Positions 34,029 to 45,390 are shown, counted from the first letter of the stretch. The stretch: DNA of 64,000 bases from Limimaricola sp. G21655-S1 (GCF_027213785.1 NZ_JAPWGO010000004.1:124001-188000), one strand, 5' to 3'. Notes: generated by a model from the sequence alone, not told the origin. Made by a program: numbers and translations.

Positions 34029-35307
34029 ATGGCCAACCGCACCGCCCCGTTTTCCGCCTTCGAGTGGATGATCGCCTGGCGCTACATCCGCGCCCGCCGC
34101 GCCGAGGGCGGGGTCAGCGTCATGACCTGGATCAGCCTCGTCGGCATCACGCTCGCGGTCTTCGCGCTGATCGCGACGCTGTCGGTGCGGGCGGGCTTCC
34201 GCGAGGAGTTCATCGACACCATCCTCGGCGCCAACGCCCATGTCACCGTCTATCAGGACAGCGTCATCGAGGGCACCGACATCACCCGCCGGGTGATCGA
34301 GGATTACGAGGACCTGTCGGAGCGGCTGCTGCAGATCGACGGCGTCACCCGCGCCGCCCCGGTGGTGCGCGGGCAAGTGATGGCGAGCTTCGACGCCGGC
34401 AATGCGGGCGTCGAGATCTACGGCATCCGGACCGAGGACCTCGCCTCGCTGCCCCGCATCGCCGATCCCGAGACCGGCATCGGCGACATCGCCCGCTTCG
34501 AGAAGGGCATCGCGCTGGGCTCGGGCGTGGCGCGCGAGCTTGGCGTGGTGATCGGCGACAAGGTGCGGATCATCTCGCCCAACGGCGCGCAGACCCCGAT
34601 GGGGCAGAGTCCGCGCGTCTCGGCCTACGAGGTGACCTACATCTTCACCGCCGGACGCTACGATATCGACCGCACCCGCGCCTACCTGCCGCTGTCTGAG
34701 GCGCAGCTCTTCTTCAACCGCGACGGCGTGGCGGGCGAGATCGAGGTGATGGTCGAGGATCCCGACAACGTGCAGGAGCTTCTGCCCGAGATCCTCGAGG
34801 TGGCGGGACCGACCGCGTTCCTGTGGACATGGCGCGACAGCGCGGGCGCGTTTTTGCGCGCGCTCACGGTCGAGGACAACGTGATGTTCGTGATCCTGTC
34901 GATCTTGGTGCTGATCGCCTCGATGAACATCATCTCCGGGCTGATCATGCTGGTGAAGAACAAGGGGCGCGACATCGGCATCCTGCGCACCATGGGTCTG
35001 ACCGAAGGGTCGGTGCTGCGCGTCTTCTTCATCTGCGGCGCGGGGATCGGCACGCTGGGGACGGTGCTCGGCGTGGCGCTGGGCTGCGCCTTCGCGATCT
35101 GGATCGACCCGATCTTCTCGGCGGTGAACTACCTCTCGGGCGGCGGCGTCTGGGACCCGTCGATCCGCGGCATCTACGCGCTGCCCGCGAAGCTGGAGGC
35201 GGGCGACGTGATCTCCGCCGTGGCGCTGTCGCTGACCCTGTCCTGGGTCGTCACCCTCTTTCCCGCCCGCCGCGCGGCGCGGATGAACCCGGTCGAGGCG
35301 CTGCGCT

Positions 35308-35315
<8 letters not shown>
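34029..35315 (+). CDS. lolC: Lipoprotein-releasing ABC transporter permease LolC/LolE
   Basis: A 428-residue inner-membrane protein with one N-terminal helix ([19 protein letters not shown]), a large periplasmic domain (about 50-270) and three C-terminal helices, the MacB/FtsX-like LolCE topology. With LolD it extracts outer-membrane lipoproteins from the inner membrane and passes them to LolA. Only one such permease is present, as expected for alphaproteobacteria where it acts as a homodimer. Its 3' end overlaps lolD by 8 bp. Confidence 0.93.
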
Positions 35316-35985
<670 letters not shown>

Positions 35986-36007
35986 GGTCTCACCCCGTGC
36001 CTTGGGT

Positions 36008-36298
36008 TCAGCTGAGGCTTTCGCAGGCGATGCCGTCGCGATCGCGGTCCAGCCCATGAGGATCGCCCGGACCCGCAGCTTCATAGAACTCCTGCGCTTC
36101 TCTATGCGTCGAGAAGTCGGAGCAGTCCCGGTCCCGGCCCGTAGAAGGGGCCAGTTGTGGGACAGCAGTCTGCGTGCGATGGCAGTGATAAGGCTGCGAC
36201 CCGGCGTGGCATCCTTGCGCGTTCAATCTACCGCTATGGGCAAGCAGTTCGCTCGGTAGCAAGACAAGACAAAGCGAACCAACAAACTTGTAAGACAA
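36008..36298 (-). CDS. Secreted excalibur-domain (Ca2+-binding) protein
   Basis: A 96-residue exported protein with a signal peptide (MSYKFVGSLCLVLLPSELLA). The first mature part has the YHYH-like block HSGRLNAQGCHAGSQPYHCH, and the C-terminal part is an excalibur domain: CSDFSTHREAQEFYEAAGPG and the DRDRDGIACE calcium loop with two Cys. It resembles small extracellular proteins of unknown role that accompany surface nucleases. No neighbour explains it; a longer start cannot be excluded. Confidence 0.8.
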   Translation of the reverse strand: MSYKFVGSLCLVLLPSELLAHSGRLNAQGCHAGSQPYHCHRTQTAVPQLAPSTGRDRDCSDFSTHREAQEFYEAAGPGDPHGLDRDRDGIACESLS

Positions 36299-36368
36299 TC
36301 CATACCCTCATTCGATAAACGAGAGCGCGCTTGTCGGTTCTGACGCCAGCGAATGCCAGTGTTCGCGC

Positions 36369-36410
36369 CAAAATAGAAAGCCACTCCCGTTAACAATTTA
36401 CGGGAGTGGC
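36369..36410 (-). terminator. Intrinsic terminator of parE
   Basis: On the minus strand arms GCCACTCCCGT and ACGGGAGTGGC (11 perfect pairs, 9-base loop) are followed by TTTCTATTTT. It lies about 28 bp after the parE stop. Confidence 0.88.
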
Positions 36411-36437
36411 CTCGGCGGTATCAATCAGGGTTGATCC

Positions 36438-38393
36438 TCATACATCCAGCTCTTCCACGAACCGCGCATTTTCCTGAATGTACTGGAACCGCAGCTCCGG
36501 CTTTTTGCCCATCAGCCGCTCCACCAGATCCGCGGTCTCGCCCGGCTCCTCGTCGTTGATCGACACCCGGATCAGCTTGCGCGAGCCGGGGTCCATGGTC
36601 GTCTCCTTCAGGTCCTTGGCGTCCATCTCGCCCAAGCCCTTGAAGCGCTGCACGTCGATCTTGCCCTTGCCGCCAAGACCCTTCTGCATCATCCGCTCCT
36701 TTTCCGCGTCGTCGGCAACGTAGAGGCGCTTGGCGCCTTGGGTCAGCCGGTAAAGCGGCGGGCAGGCCAGATACAGGTGGCCGTGGTCGATCATCGGGCG
36801 CATCTGGCTGAAGAAGAAGGTCATCAGCAGCGAAGCGATATGCGCGCCATCGACATCGGCGTCGGTCATGATGATGACCTTCTCGTAGCGCAGATCGTCG
36901 ACGTTGAACTTGGTGCCGAGACCCACGCCCAGCGCCTGGGTCAGGTCGTTGATCTCCTGGTTCGAGCCGAGCTTCGACGAGGCCGCGCCGAGCACGTTGA
37001 GGATCTTGCCCCGAAGCGGCAGCAGCGCCTGCGTCTTGCGATCGCGCGCCATCTTGGCCGAGCCGCCCGCCGAGTCGCCCTCGACGATGAAAAGTTCGGT
37101 CCCCTCGCGCGCATTGGTCGAGCAATCGACCAGCTTGCCCGGCAGCCGCAGCTTCTTGGTCGCGGTCTTGCGGGCCGTCTCCTTCTCCTGCTTGCGCCGC
37201 AGCCGCTCCTCGGCGCGCAGCACGAGGAAATCGAGGATCGCGCCCGCCGACTTGGTGTCCGAGGCGAGCCAGTTGTCGAAATGGTCGCGCACCGAGTTCT
37301 CGACGAGGCGCTGCGCCTCGGTGGTGGCGAGGCGGTCCTTGGTCTGGCCCACGAATTCCGGCTCGCGGATGAAGCACGACACCAGCGCGCAGCCGCCCGT
37401 GGTCAGGTCCTCGCGGGTGATCTGGCCCGCCTTCTTGTTGTTGACCAACTCGCCATAGGCGCGGATGCCCTTGAGGATGGCGGCCCAGAAGCCGCTCTCA
37501 TGCGTGCCGCCCTCGGGGGTCGGCACGGTGTTGCAGTAGGACTGGGTGAAGCCGTCGCGCGACGGCGTCCAGTTCACCGCCCATTCGACCTTGCCAGGCA
37601 CGTTGAACTTCTCTGAGAACTCGACCGTGCCAGCGAAGGGCTTGTCGGCATAGGTCGAGGACTTGCCCAGTGTCTCGGCAAGGTAGTCGGCAAGGCCGCC
37701 GGGGAAGTGGAAGCTGGCCTCGCGCGGGGTTTCGCCGTCGTCGATCTCGCTTTTCCAGCGGATCTCGACGCCCGAGAAGAGATAGGCCTTGGAGCGCACC
37801 ATCTTCAAAAGCCGCGCCGGCTTGAAGCGGTGATGGCCGAAGATCTCCTCGTCGGCGTGGAAGGTCACGGTGGTGCCGCGCCGGTTCGGGGCCGCGCCGA
37901 TCTTTTCCACCGGGCCCTGCGGGATGCCGCGCGAGAAGCGCTGCTCGAAAAGCTCGCGGTTGCGCGCGACCTGCACGACCATCGAATCCGACAGCGCGTT
38001 CACGACCGAGGCGCCGACGCCGTGCAGACCGCCGGAGGTCTGATAGGCTTTTCCTGAGAACTTGCCGCCCGCGTGCAGGGTGCAGAGGATCACCTCGAGC
38101 GCCGATTTGCCGGGGAACTTGGGGTGCGGGTCGATCGGGATGCCGCGGCCATTGTCGCGGATCACCACCGAATAATCGGCCAGAAGCTCGACCTCGATCC
38201 GGTTGGCGTGGCCGGCAACGGCCTCGTCCATGGAGTTGTCGAGCACCTCGGCCACGAGGTGATGCAGCGCCCGTTCGTCGGTACCGCCGATATACATGCC
38301 GGGCCGCTTGCGCACCGGCTCCAGCCCCTCGAGGACTTCGATGGAGGAGGCGTCGTAGGCGGGCTCGGCGCCGGAGAGGAGATCGTCGGGCAT
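36438..38393 (-). CDS. parE: DNA topoisomerase IV subunit B
   Basis: A 651-residue type IIA topoisomerase ATPase subunit that with ParC decatenates daughter chromosomes. The GHKL ATPase motifs are EVLDNSMDEA, DNGRGIP and LHGVGASVVNAL; the TOPRIM domain has EGDSAGGSAK and DADVDGAHI; the C-terminus ends RFVEELDV. The length and the short linker distinguish it from GyrB (about 800). I took ATG 38393; a GTG two codons earlier is possible. A strong terminator follows. No parC is in the window. Confidence 0.94.
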   Translation of the reverse strand: MPDDLLSGAEPAYDASSIEVLEGLEPVRKRPGMYIGGTDERALHHLVAEVLDNSMDEAVAGHANRIEVELLADYSVVIRDNGRGIPIDPHPKFPGKSALEVILCTLHAGGKFSGKAYQTSGGLHGVGASVVNALSDSMVVQVARNRELFEQRFSRGIPQGPVEKIGAAPNRRGTTVTFHADEEIFGHHRFKPARLLKMVRSKAYLFSGVEIRWKSEIDDGETPREASFHFPGGLADYLAETLGKSSTYADKPFAGTVEFSEKFNVPGKVEWAVNWTPSRDGFTQSYCNTVPTPEGGTHESGFWAAILKGIRAYGELVNNKKAGQITREDLTTGGCALVSCFIREPEFVGQTKDRLATTEAQRLVENSVRDHFDNWLASDTKSAGAILDFLVLRAEERLRRKQEKETARKTATKKLRLPGKLVDCSTNAREGTELFIVEGDSAGGSAKMARDRKTQALLPLRGKILNVLGAASSKLGSNQEINDLTQALGVGLGTKFNVDDLRYEKVIIMTDADVDGAHIASLLMTFFFSQMRPMIDHGHLYLACPPLYRLTQGAKRLYVADDAEKERMMQKGLGGKGKIDVQRFKGLGEMDAKDLKETTMDPGSRKLIRVSINDEEPGETADLVERLMGKKPELRFQYIQENARFVEELDV

Positions 38394-38550
38394 GGGCACT
38401 GCTCTTGTTCTGGGGTGCCGGCCATATAACCCGGAGGCGGGGCCGGGGGCAACGGTACGGCGCGACCGGAAGGTTCACATTTTGTCCCGTAGCGCGACGA
38501 AGTCACGCCTGCAGCGGCTTTGCCCATGGAATGCGCGTTGCCCGCAGGAT

Positions 38551-38575
38551 GGCCGCGCGCCAGGGGCGCGCGGCC
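38551..38575 (-). terminator. GC-rich hairpin after the secreted hydrolase gene
   Basis: Arms GGCCGCGCGCC and GGCGCGCGGCC pair perfectly over 11 bp around a three-base loop, 5 bp past the stop of the hydrolase gene. There is no U-run. Confidence 0.5.
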
Positions 38576-38580
38576 GTCGC

Positions 38581-39864
38581 TCATTCGCCTTGGGCGAGAG
38601 TTTCAAAGCGCAGGCCTCTGGCCGTGCGCTCGGGAAAGCCCGCCCAGTAGCTGTCGGCCTCGTTCGGCGTGCCGTCTTCGGCCCGATCCCAGACCGCGTC
38701 GGCGCTGTCGGGCACGAGGTCGAGATACCGGGCCTTTTCCGCCTCGCCCTTGAGGTGCAGGTCGAGGAAGGCGGTCACGAAATGCTGGGTGACGTTGTTC
38801 ATCCGCACCGTGTCCCAGACCGGATCGGCGTAATGGTCGAAGGGGGCGTAGCCGAGGCTTTCCGAGACGGCCCAGCTTTCCTCGGGCGCGGGCATCGGCG
38901 CGGCGGCGTTGTGGTTGGCGTTGTCGAAGGTCAGCAGGTGCCGCTCGGTGCCGGTCGTCTCCTCGAAGATCGAACGGATCGCATCATAGCCCGACACGTC
39001 ATCCACCCCGCCCGCGATGAGCATCAGCGGCGTCTCGATCGCCCCGAGCCCCTCGGCGTTCCAAGCGTCGCGGTTGCGGCCCCAGGGACCGATGGCGACC
39101 ACGGCCTTGACCCGGTCGTCGGGCAGATCGGCCATGGTGTCGGCGCCCACGGCATTGATTTCCAAAAGCTCTTGGGGCGGTGCATAGCGCGAGTTGCGGA
39201 ACGCCTCGGTCAGCCCGGCGCCCGAGAAGATCAGCGCGCCGTAGCCCCCCATCGAGTAGCCGATCACGGCGGCGGTGTCGCCGTCGGTGATGGCGCCGAT
39301 CGGATCGTCGAGTTCGGCCATGCGCGCCAGCACGAAGGCCTGGTCGCGGGGCCGGTTCACCAGCGTCGAGCCGAAGGCCCCCATGTCGTCATAGGTCGAA
39401 TCCGGATGGTCGATCGAGGCCACGACATAGCCCTTGGTGGCGATGTTCTCGGCGAGGTGGCTCATGAGAAAGCGGTTGCCGGGATAACCATGCGAAACGA
39501 GGACCAGCGGGAAATCGCCCGCCATCGCCGGTTCGGCATCGCGCGCGGCGCGGCCCGTCAGCCGCACCTCGGTCACGCCGTCGCGCAGCAGCGCCGTGTA
39601 GCTGCCGCCCGGATCGGTGCCCTCGGCCGCCGGGTACCAGATCTCGACGGTGATTTCTCGGTCATAGGGTTCGACGCCGTCTTCGGTCGCGCGCGCCACG
39701 TCAGGCACGCCTTCTCTCGTGAATCTCATCGTTGTGACGCCGACGACATGATCGCCATGGGCGGCGAGTTCGGGCGCATCGGGCCGCACGAGGTCGATGC
39801 GGTTCTGCGCCGTCGCGGGCGCAGCCAGCAGCGCCGCCGAGGCGGCCAGCAGGAACTTGGTCAT
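38581..39864 (-). CDS. Secreted alpha/beta hydrolase (PAF-acetylhydrolase/dienelactone-hydrolase-like)
   Basis: A 427-residue exported enzyme with signal peptide MTKFLLAASAALLAAPATA. The fold markers are the oxyanion-type LVLVSHGYPGNRF, the nucleophile elbow IGYSMGGYGA (GxSxG) and a late His in FDNANHNA. It resembles platelet-activating-factor acetylhydrolase-like esterases. The substrate is unknown. GGAGGAGAGA directly before ATG 39864 fixes the start. It is divergent from the epimerase gene. Confidence 0.87.
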   Translation of the reverse strand: MTKFLLAASAALLAAPATAQNRIDLVRPDAPELAAHGDHVVGVTTMRFTREGVPDVARATEDGVEPYDREITVEIWYPAAEGTDPGGSYTALLRDGVTEVRLTGRAARDAEPAMAGDFPLVLVSHGYPGNRFLMSHLAENIATKGYVVASIDHPDSTYDDMGAFGSTLVNRPRDQAFVLARMAELDDPIGAITDGDTAAVIGYSMGGYGALIFSGAGLTEAFRNSRYAPPQELLEINAVGADTMADLPDDRVKAVVAIGPWGRNRDAWNAEGLGAIETPLMLIAGGVDDVSGYDAIRSIFEETTGTERHLLTFDNANHNAAAPMPAPEESWAVSESLGYAPFDHYADPVWDTVRMNNVTQHFVTAFLDLHLKGEAEKARYLDLVPDSADAVWDRAEDGTPNEADSYWAGFPERTARGLRFETLAQGE

Positions 39865-39936
39865 TCTCTCTCCTCCGGGTTGCACCGGGATGGGGCCACA
39901 CTATGACCAGAGGAGCAAGACGCGAGGGAGGACACC

Positions 39937-40827
39937 ATGCGCATCCTGTTCACCGGCGGCGCCGGCAAGGCCGGCCGCCACGCCATTCCCTATCTGCTGG
40001 AGCGCGGCCACCGCGTCACCAATCTCGATCTCGTGCCGCTCGATCATCCGGGTGTCGACAACCTGATCTGCGACCTCACCGATGCCGGGCAGGTCTTCAA
40101 CGCGGCCCATGCCTATGCCGGTTTCGATGAACTCGAGCCGGGCACCGGCGTGCCCCGCTACGACGCGATCGTGCATTTCGCCGCCGTACCGCGGATCCTG
40201 CTCAGGCCCGACAACGAGACCTACCGCGTCAACGTGATGAGCACCTACAACGTGCTGGATGCGGCTGCGAAGCTCGACATCCGCAAGGTGATCTTCGCCT
40301 CGTCCGAGACGACCTACGGCGTCTGCTTCCACGATGGGGAGGTGAAGCCCGCCTATCTGCCGGTGGACGAGGAGCATCCGACCGTGCCGCAGGACAGCTA
40401 CGCCATGTCGAAGGTGGTGAACGAGGCGACGGCAAGGAGCTTTCAGGCCCGCACCGGTTTCGACATCTACGGGCTGCGGATCAACAACGTGATCGAACCG
40501 CATGAATATGCCGAGAATTTTCCGGCCTACATGCAGGAGCCCGCTCTCCGTCGGCGCAACATCTTCGCCTATATCGACGCCCGCGATCTCGGCCAGATGG
40601 TCGAGCGCTGTCTGCAGACCGACGGCCTCGGCTTCGAGGTGTTCAACGTCTCGAACGACGATCTTTCGGTGGGCTTGAGCAATGCCGAGGTGCGGGCACA
40701 ATTCTACGAGGGCGTGGAGGTTCGACGCGACATGGGCGAGACCGAGACCTTCTACGCCAACGACAAGGCCAAGCGGATGCTGGGCTTCGCGCCCGCCCAT
40801 TCGTGGCGCGAGGTGCTCGGGGGTTGA
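39937..40827 (+). CDS. NAD(P)-dependent epimerase/dehydratase (extended SDR)
   Basis: A 296-residue extended short-chain dehydrogenase. The N-terminus MRILFTGGAGKAGRHAIPYLLERGH has the TGxxGxxG cofactor loop, ASSETTYGV and SYAMSKVVNE give the Ser and YxxxK catalytic pair (Tyr at about 152). It is similar to uronate dehydrogenase or sugar-epimerase-like proteins. Substrate unknown. GGGAGGACACC lies before the ATG. The MATE gene follows after 70 bp. Confidence 0.88.
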   Translation: MRILFTGGAGKAGRHAIPYLLERGHRVTNLDLVPLDHPGVDNLICDLTDAGQVFNAAHAYAGFDELEPGTGVPRYDAIVHFAAVPRILLRPDNETYRVNVMSTYNVLDAAAKLDIRKVIFASSETTYGVCFHDGEVKPAYLPVDEEHPTVPQDSYAMSKVVNEATARSFQARTGFDIYGLRINNVIEPHEYAENFPAYMQEPALRRRNIFAYIDARDLGQMVERCLQTDGLGFEVFNVSNDDLSVGLSNAEVRAQFYEGVEVRRDMGETETFYANDKAKRMLGFAPAHSWREVLGG

Positions 40828-40897
40828 ACCCGCCCGAGGCGTCACCGGTACAATCCCGAACTGGACGCGAACGGCGGGGGCGACGTAGGGAACATGC

Positions 40898-42289
40898 ATG
40901 ACCCAAGCTGACCTCACCGCTTCCACCGACAGGCCCTTCGAGGCGCTCACCCGCGCCCAGCACGGGCGGCGCCTGCTCGTGCTGGCGTTGCCGCTGATCG
41001 GCTCGAACCTCGCGCAGATGGCGATGAACGTCACCGACACGGTGATGCTCGGCTGGTACGATGTCACCGCGCTGGCCGCGGCGACGCTGGCGACCTCGCT
41101 CTATTTCCTCATCTTCATCGTCGGCGCGGGCTTTGCCTGGGCGGTGATGCCGGTGGTGGCGACCGCCGCGGAGGCCGGTGATCCGGTGCGGGTGCGGCGG
41201 GTGACGCGCATGGGGATCTGGGCCGGGATGATCTATTCCGCCGTCTTCGTGCCACCGTTGATGTGGGCCGAGGATCTGTTCCTGGCGCTGGGGCAGGAGC
41301 CCGAGGTTGCGGCGGCGGGCGAGGCCTATCTGCGGATCGCCGCCTGGGCGATGGTGCCGGGGCTCGTGGCGATGGTGATGCGCTCCTTCCTTTCGGCGCT
41401 CGAGCACACGGCGGTGCTGTTGTGGAGCACGTTGGGAATGGCGGTCTGCAACGCGCTTCTCAACTACGCGCTGATCTTCGGCAATTGGGGCGCGCCCGAG
41501 TTGGGCATCCGCGGCGCGGCCATCGCCTCGCTGTCGATGGCGGTGCTGCAGGCGCTCGTGCTCTTGGCCTACGCGCTGCGGCGCCTGCCGGAATACGATC
41601 TCGTGCGGCGCCTGTGGCGGCCCGATCTCGACGTGCTGTGGCAGGTGGTGCGGCTGGGCGTGCCGATCGGCCTGACCAGCCTCGCCGAGGGCGGACTCTT
41701 CGTCGCCACCGGCGTGATGGTCGGCTGGATCGGTGAGGTGCCGCTGGCGGCGCATGGCATCGCGCTGCAGATCACCTCGGTCGCCTTCATGATTCAGGTC
41801 GGGCTGAGCCAGGCCGCCACTGTGCGGGCCGGCCGGGCGCTGGGGCGGCGAGACGAAGCGGCGCTTCGGATGATCGGCCAGTCGGGCGTGGCGCTGTCGG
41901 TGGTCTCTGCCGGTCTCGTCGGTCTGATCTTCGTGACGATGCCTGAGCCCTTCGTCGCGGCCTTCGTCGATCCGGGCGATCCGGCGCGCGACGCGGTCGT
42001 GGCGACCGGCATCACGCTCTTGTCGCTGGCGGCGCTGTTTCAGATCGTCGATGCGTTGCAGGTGATGGCGCTGGGCCTGTTGCGCGGGGTGCAGGACACC
42101 GGCGTGCCGATGGTGTTCGCCGCGATCAGCTACTGGCTCATCGGCATGCCGGCTGGCTATCTGCTGGGCTTTCCGCTCGGTCTTGGCGCGGCCGGGGTCT
42201 GGCTCGGTCTGGTCGTCGGTCTGGGTCTGGCGGCATCGACGCTGCTGTGGCGGTTCTGGTCGCGGTCGGTACGGATCGGGTCCGCCTAG
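40898..42289 (+). CDS. MATE-family efflux transporter
   Basis: A 463-residue membrane protein with about 12 helices in two homologous halves, of the NorM/DinF multidrug and toxin extrusion type driven by Na+ or H+. The first helix block reads LALPLIGSNLAQMAMNVTDTVMLGWY, the family signature. AGGGA lies six bases before the ATG. The drug or metabolite exported cannot be read from sequence. DedA follows after 33 bp. Confidence 0.92.
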   Translation: MTQADLTASTDRPFEALTRAQHGRRLLVLALPLIGSNLAQMAMNVTDTVMLGWYDVTALAAATLATSLYFLIFIVGAGFAWAVMPVVATAAEAGDPVRVRRVTRMGIWAGMIYSAVFVPPLMWAEDLFLALGQEPEVAAAGEAYLRIAAWAMVPGLVAMVMRSFLSALEHTAVLLWSTLGMAVCNALLNYALIFGNWGAPELGIRGAAIASLSMAVLQALVLLAYALRRLPEYDLVRRLWRPDLDVLWQVVRLGVPIGLTSLAEGGLFVATGVMVGWIGEVPLAAHGIALQITSVAFMIQVGLSQAATVRAGRALGRRDEAALRMIGQSGVALSVVSAGLVGLIFVTMPEPFVAAFVDPGDPARDAVVATGITLLSLAALFQIVDALQVMALGLLRGVQDTGVPMVFAAISYWLIGMPAGYLLGFPLGLGAAGVWLGLVVGLGLAASTLLWRFWSRSVRIGSA

Positions 42290-42302
42290 GAACCACCCGG
42301 CG

Positions 42303-42322
42303 GCCCCGCTGGTTGGCGGGGC
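42303..42322 (+). promoter_or_regulatory. Hairpin abutting the DedA start codon
   Basis: Arms GCCCCGC (42303-42309) and GCGGGGC (42316-42322) pair perfectly around TGGTTG. The last base is directly followed by the ATG at 42323, so the only purine-rich ribosome-site candidate (GGCGGGG) is inside the stem. Confidence 0.5.
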
Positions 42323-42931
42323 ATGTTCGATTTCATTACCAGCTGGATCGCCGCCGGAGGCGCCTTCGCCGTCGCCGCGCTCATGTTCCTCGAAAACGTC
42401 TTCCCGCCGATCCCTTCCGAGCTGGTGATGCCGCTCGCGGGTTACAACGCCGCAACCGGTGAGGCGCGGCCGGTGCTCACCCTCATTGCCGGGCTGATCG
42501 GCTCGGTGGCCGGCGCATGGGTCTGGTACGAGATCGGCCGCAGACTCGGCCGCGACCGGTTGATGCGCCTCGTCGACCGTTACGGCCGCTGGCTGACCTT
42601 GTCCTGCGACGACGTGGAACGGGCGCTGGGCTGGTTCGAGCGTCACGGCGCGGCGGCGATCTTCTTCGGACGAATGATCCCGACGGTCCGGACGCTGATC
42701 TCGGTGCCCGCAGGGCTCCAGCACATGGGGCTGATCAAATTCTTGGCCTATACCACCGCCGGGTCGCTGATCTGGGTCGGCGGGCTGTTCGGTGCGGGCT
42801 ATCTGCTCGAGGCGCAATACGAGCGCGTACAGGTGTGGCTGAACCCGGTGACCAATGGCGTCATCGCGGTGATCGTCGCGCTCTATCTGTGGCGCGTGTT
42901 CCGGGGTAAAGGCCGCAGGCAGCGCGACTGA
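42323..42931 (+). CDS. DedA-family membrane protein
   Basis: A 202-residue inner-membrane protein of the DedA/SNARE-associated (VTT) family, linked in other bacteria to undecaprenyl-phosphate or phospholipid translocation and membrane integrity. Key features are the re-entrant loop FLENVFPPIPSELVMPLAGY and the GRMIPTVRTLISVPAGLQHM block (Arg and Pro conserved). The start is fixed by homology to MFD-type DedA N-termini and sits exactly at the end of a hairpin. Confidence 0.92.
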   Translation: MFDFITSWIAAGGAFAVAALMFLENVFPPIPSELVMPLAGYNAATGEARPVLTLIAGLIGSVAGAWVWYEIGRRLGRDRLMRLVDRYGRWLTLSCDDVERALGWFERHGAAAIFFGRMIPTVRTLISVPAGLQHMGLIKFLAYTTAGSLIWVGGLFGAGYLLEAQYERVQVWLNPVTNGVIAVIVALYLWRVFRGKGRRQRD

Positions 42932-42934
42932 GGC

Positions 42935-43357
42935 TCAACCGGTCTCCGTCGGCCGCGTCCGCGCCGCCTCGACCCGATCGGCCTTCTTGCGCACGAGGAT
43001 CATGCGCAGATCGTGCATGGCCAGGAGCAGCGGCTCGGTCACCGCCTCCAGCTCGGCCTCGCTGGCCTGGCTCTGGGCCCAATGCGCGGTGAGGTTCAGG
43101 TGATCGATGGCGCGGCGGATATCGTCGATCTGCCGCGCCGCGAGGACCTCCCGGCGCTGTTCGCGCCAAGCCTCGGCGGCGGCCCAATCTTCCGGTGCAA
43201 GCTCACGATTGCCCTGGGCGCGAATTTCGCCGTTGCGCGTGTTGATCGTGGCCAGCTGCTCGAGCTCGACCCGGCGGTGCCGCGTCTCGTCGCCGATGCG
43301 GAACATGATGCCGCCCGAGTCCTTGACCCGGAAATAATAGCCGGACAGGTCCGTCAT
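42935..43357 (-). CDS. Conserved hypothetical protein
   Basis: A 140-residue soluble protein with no named domain that I recognise. The N-terminal part (MTDLSGYYFRVKDSGGIMFRIGDETRHRRVELEQLATINTRNGE) looks like a small beta domain, and the rest is helical and charged, with a possible coiled coil (about 65-125). AAGGGGG lies before the ATG. It follows the aminotransferase gene by 15 bp, so it belongs to that operon. Confidence 0.8.
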   Translation of the reverse strand: MTDLSGYYFRVKDSGGIMFRIGDETRHRRVELEQLATINTRNGEIRAQGNRELAPEDWAAAEAWREQRREVLAARQIDDIRRAIDHLNLTAHWAQSQASEAELEAVTEPLLLAMHDLRMILVRKKADRVEAARTRPTETG

Positions 43358-43372
43358 GGTGCCCCCTTCGGG

Positions 43373-44602
<1,230 letters not shown>

Positions 44603-44633
44603 TCATAGGTCGCGCCCGTGACTGGAAACCGCG

Positions 44634-44678
44634 CCCCGCCAGTGTCATATGGCGGGGGCGGGCCGCCATCAAGCGGCC
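44634..44678. promoter_or_regulatory. Two hairpins upstream of the HTH-regulator gene
   Basis: CCCCGCC/GGCGGGG (44634-44657, 10-base loop) and GGCCGC/GCGGCC (44661-44678) lie between the divergent aminotransferase and regulator genes, just before the AGGAGG site of the regulator. A role in transcript leader structure is possible. Confidence 0.35.
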
Positions 44679-44698
44679 GCTGGGCAGGAGGATGCGCG

Positions 44699-45088
44699 AT
44701 GCAGGACGAAGGCTATTACAGCGAGACGGCCGCCACCTTCGGCGACAGGCTGGCAGGCGCGCGCGAGGGGGCCGGGCTCAGCCAGGAAGCGCTGGCGACG
44801 CGGCTCGGGGTCGAGGTCGGGACGCTGCAGGCCTGGGAAGACGACATGGACGAGCCGCGCGCCAACCGGCTGCAGATGCTGGCGGGAATGCTCAACGTGT
44901 CGCTGAGCTGGCTGCTGACCGGTCGTGGTGACGGACCCGAGGCGCCGGCCTCGACCGAGACGCCGCCCCCGGCGCTTTCGGAGATCCTCTCGGAAATGCG
45001 GGTGCTGCGCGCCGAGATGATGCAGGCGGCCGAGCGCATGGCGACGCTGGAGAAGCGTTTGAAGCGCGTCGGCGAGGTTACCTCGTGA
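44699..45088 (+). CDS. XRE-family helix-turn-helix regulator
   Basis: A 129-residue DNA-binding protein. The Cro/C1-type HTH spans about 14-70 (FGDRLAGAREGAGLSQEALATRLGVEVGTLQAWEDDMDEPRANRLQMLAGMLNVSLSWLLTG). A Pro-rich linker is followed by a C-terminal helix (LSEILSEMRVLRAEMMQAAERMATLEKRLKRV) that looks like a dimerising coiled coil. AGGAGG lies seven bases before ATG 44699. It overlaps sdhE by 4 nt (GTGA), so a link to respiratory-enzyme maturation is possible but unproven. Confidence 0.9.
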   Translation: MQDEGYYSETAATFGDRLAGAREGAGLSQEALATRLGVEVGTLQAWEDDMDEPRANRLQMLAGMLNVSLSWLLTGRGDGPEAPASTETPPPALSEILSEMRVLRAEMMQAAERMATLEKRLKRVGEVTS

Positions 45089-45390
45089 CCGGGTTGCCGA
45101 TCGAACCCGCTGCACCGCTGGACGAGCCGCGCGAGACCCGCGAACGGCGGCTGCGGATGCGCTCGATGCGGCGCGGAATCAAGGAAATGGACCTGATCCT
45201 CCAGGACTTCGCCACCCGTCGCCTCTCGGAAATGTCGGATGAGGGGCTCGCGCTCTATGATCGGCTGCTTTCGGAAAACGACCACGACATCTATGGCTGG
45301 ATCGCCGGTTCCCTGCCGGTGCCCGAACGCTACGCGGCGCTCGTGGCCGAGATCGCAGATGGCGCGCGCGGCGTGACCCGGCCCCGCTGA
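45085..45390 (+). CDS. sdhE: Succinate dehydrogenase assembly factor SdhE
   Basis: A 101-residue member of the SdhE/SDHAF2 (YgfY) family that promotes covalent attachment of FAD to SdhA. The RGxxE motif is R30-G-I-K-E34 in MRRGIKEMDLIL, followed by FEALL-like and NDHDIYGWIAG segments. It starts with GTG overlapping the stop of the HTH gene. No sdh genes are in the window. Confidence 0.92.
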   Translation: MTGLPIEPAAPLDEPRETRERRLRMRSMRRGIKEMDLILQDFATRRLSEMSDEGLALYDRLLSENDHDIYGWIAGSLPVPERYAALVAEIADGARGVTRPR

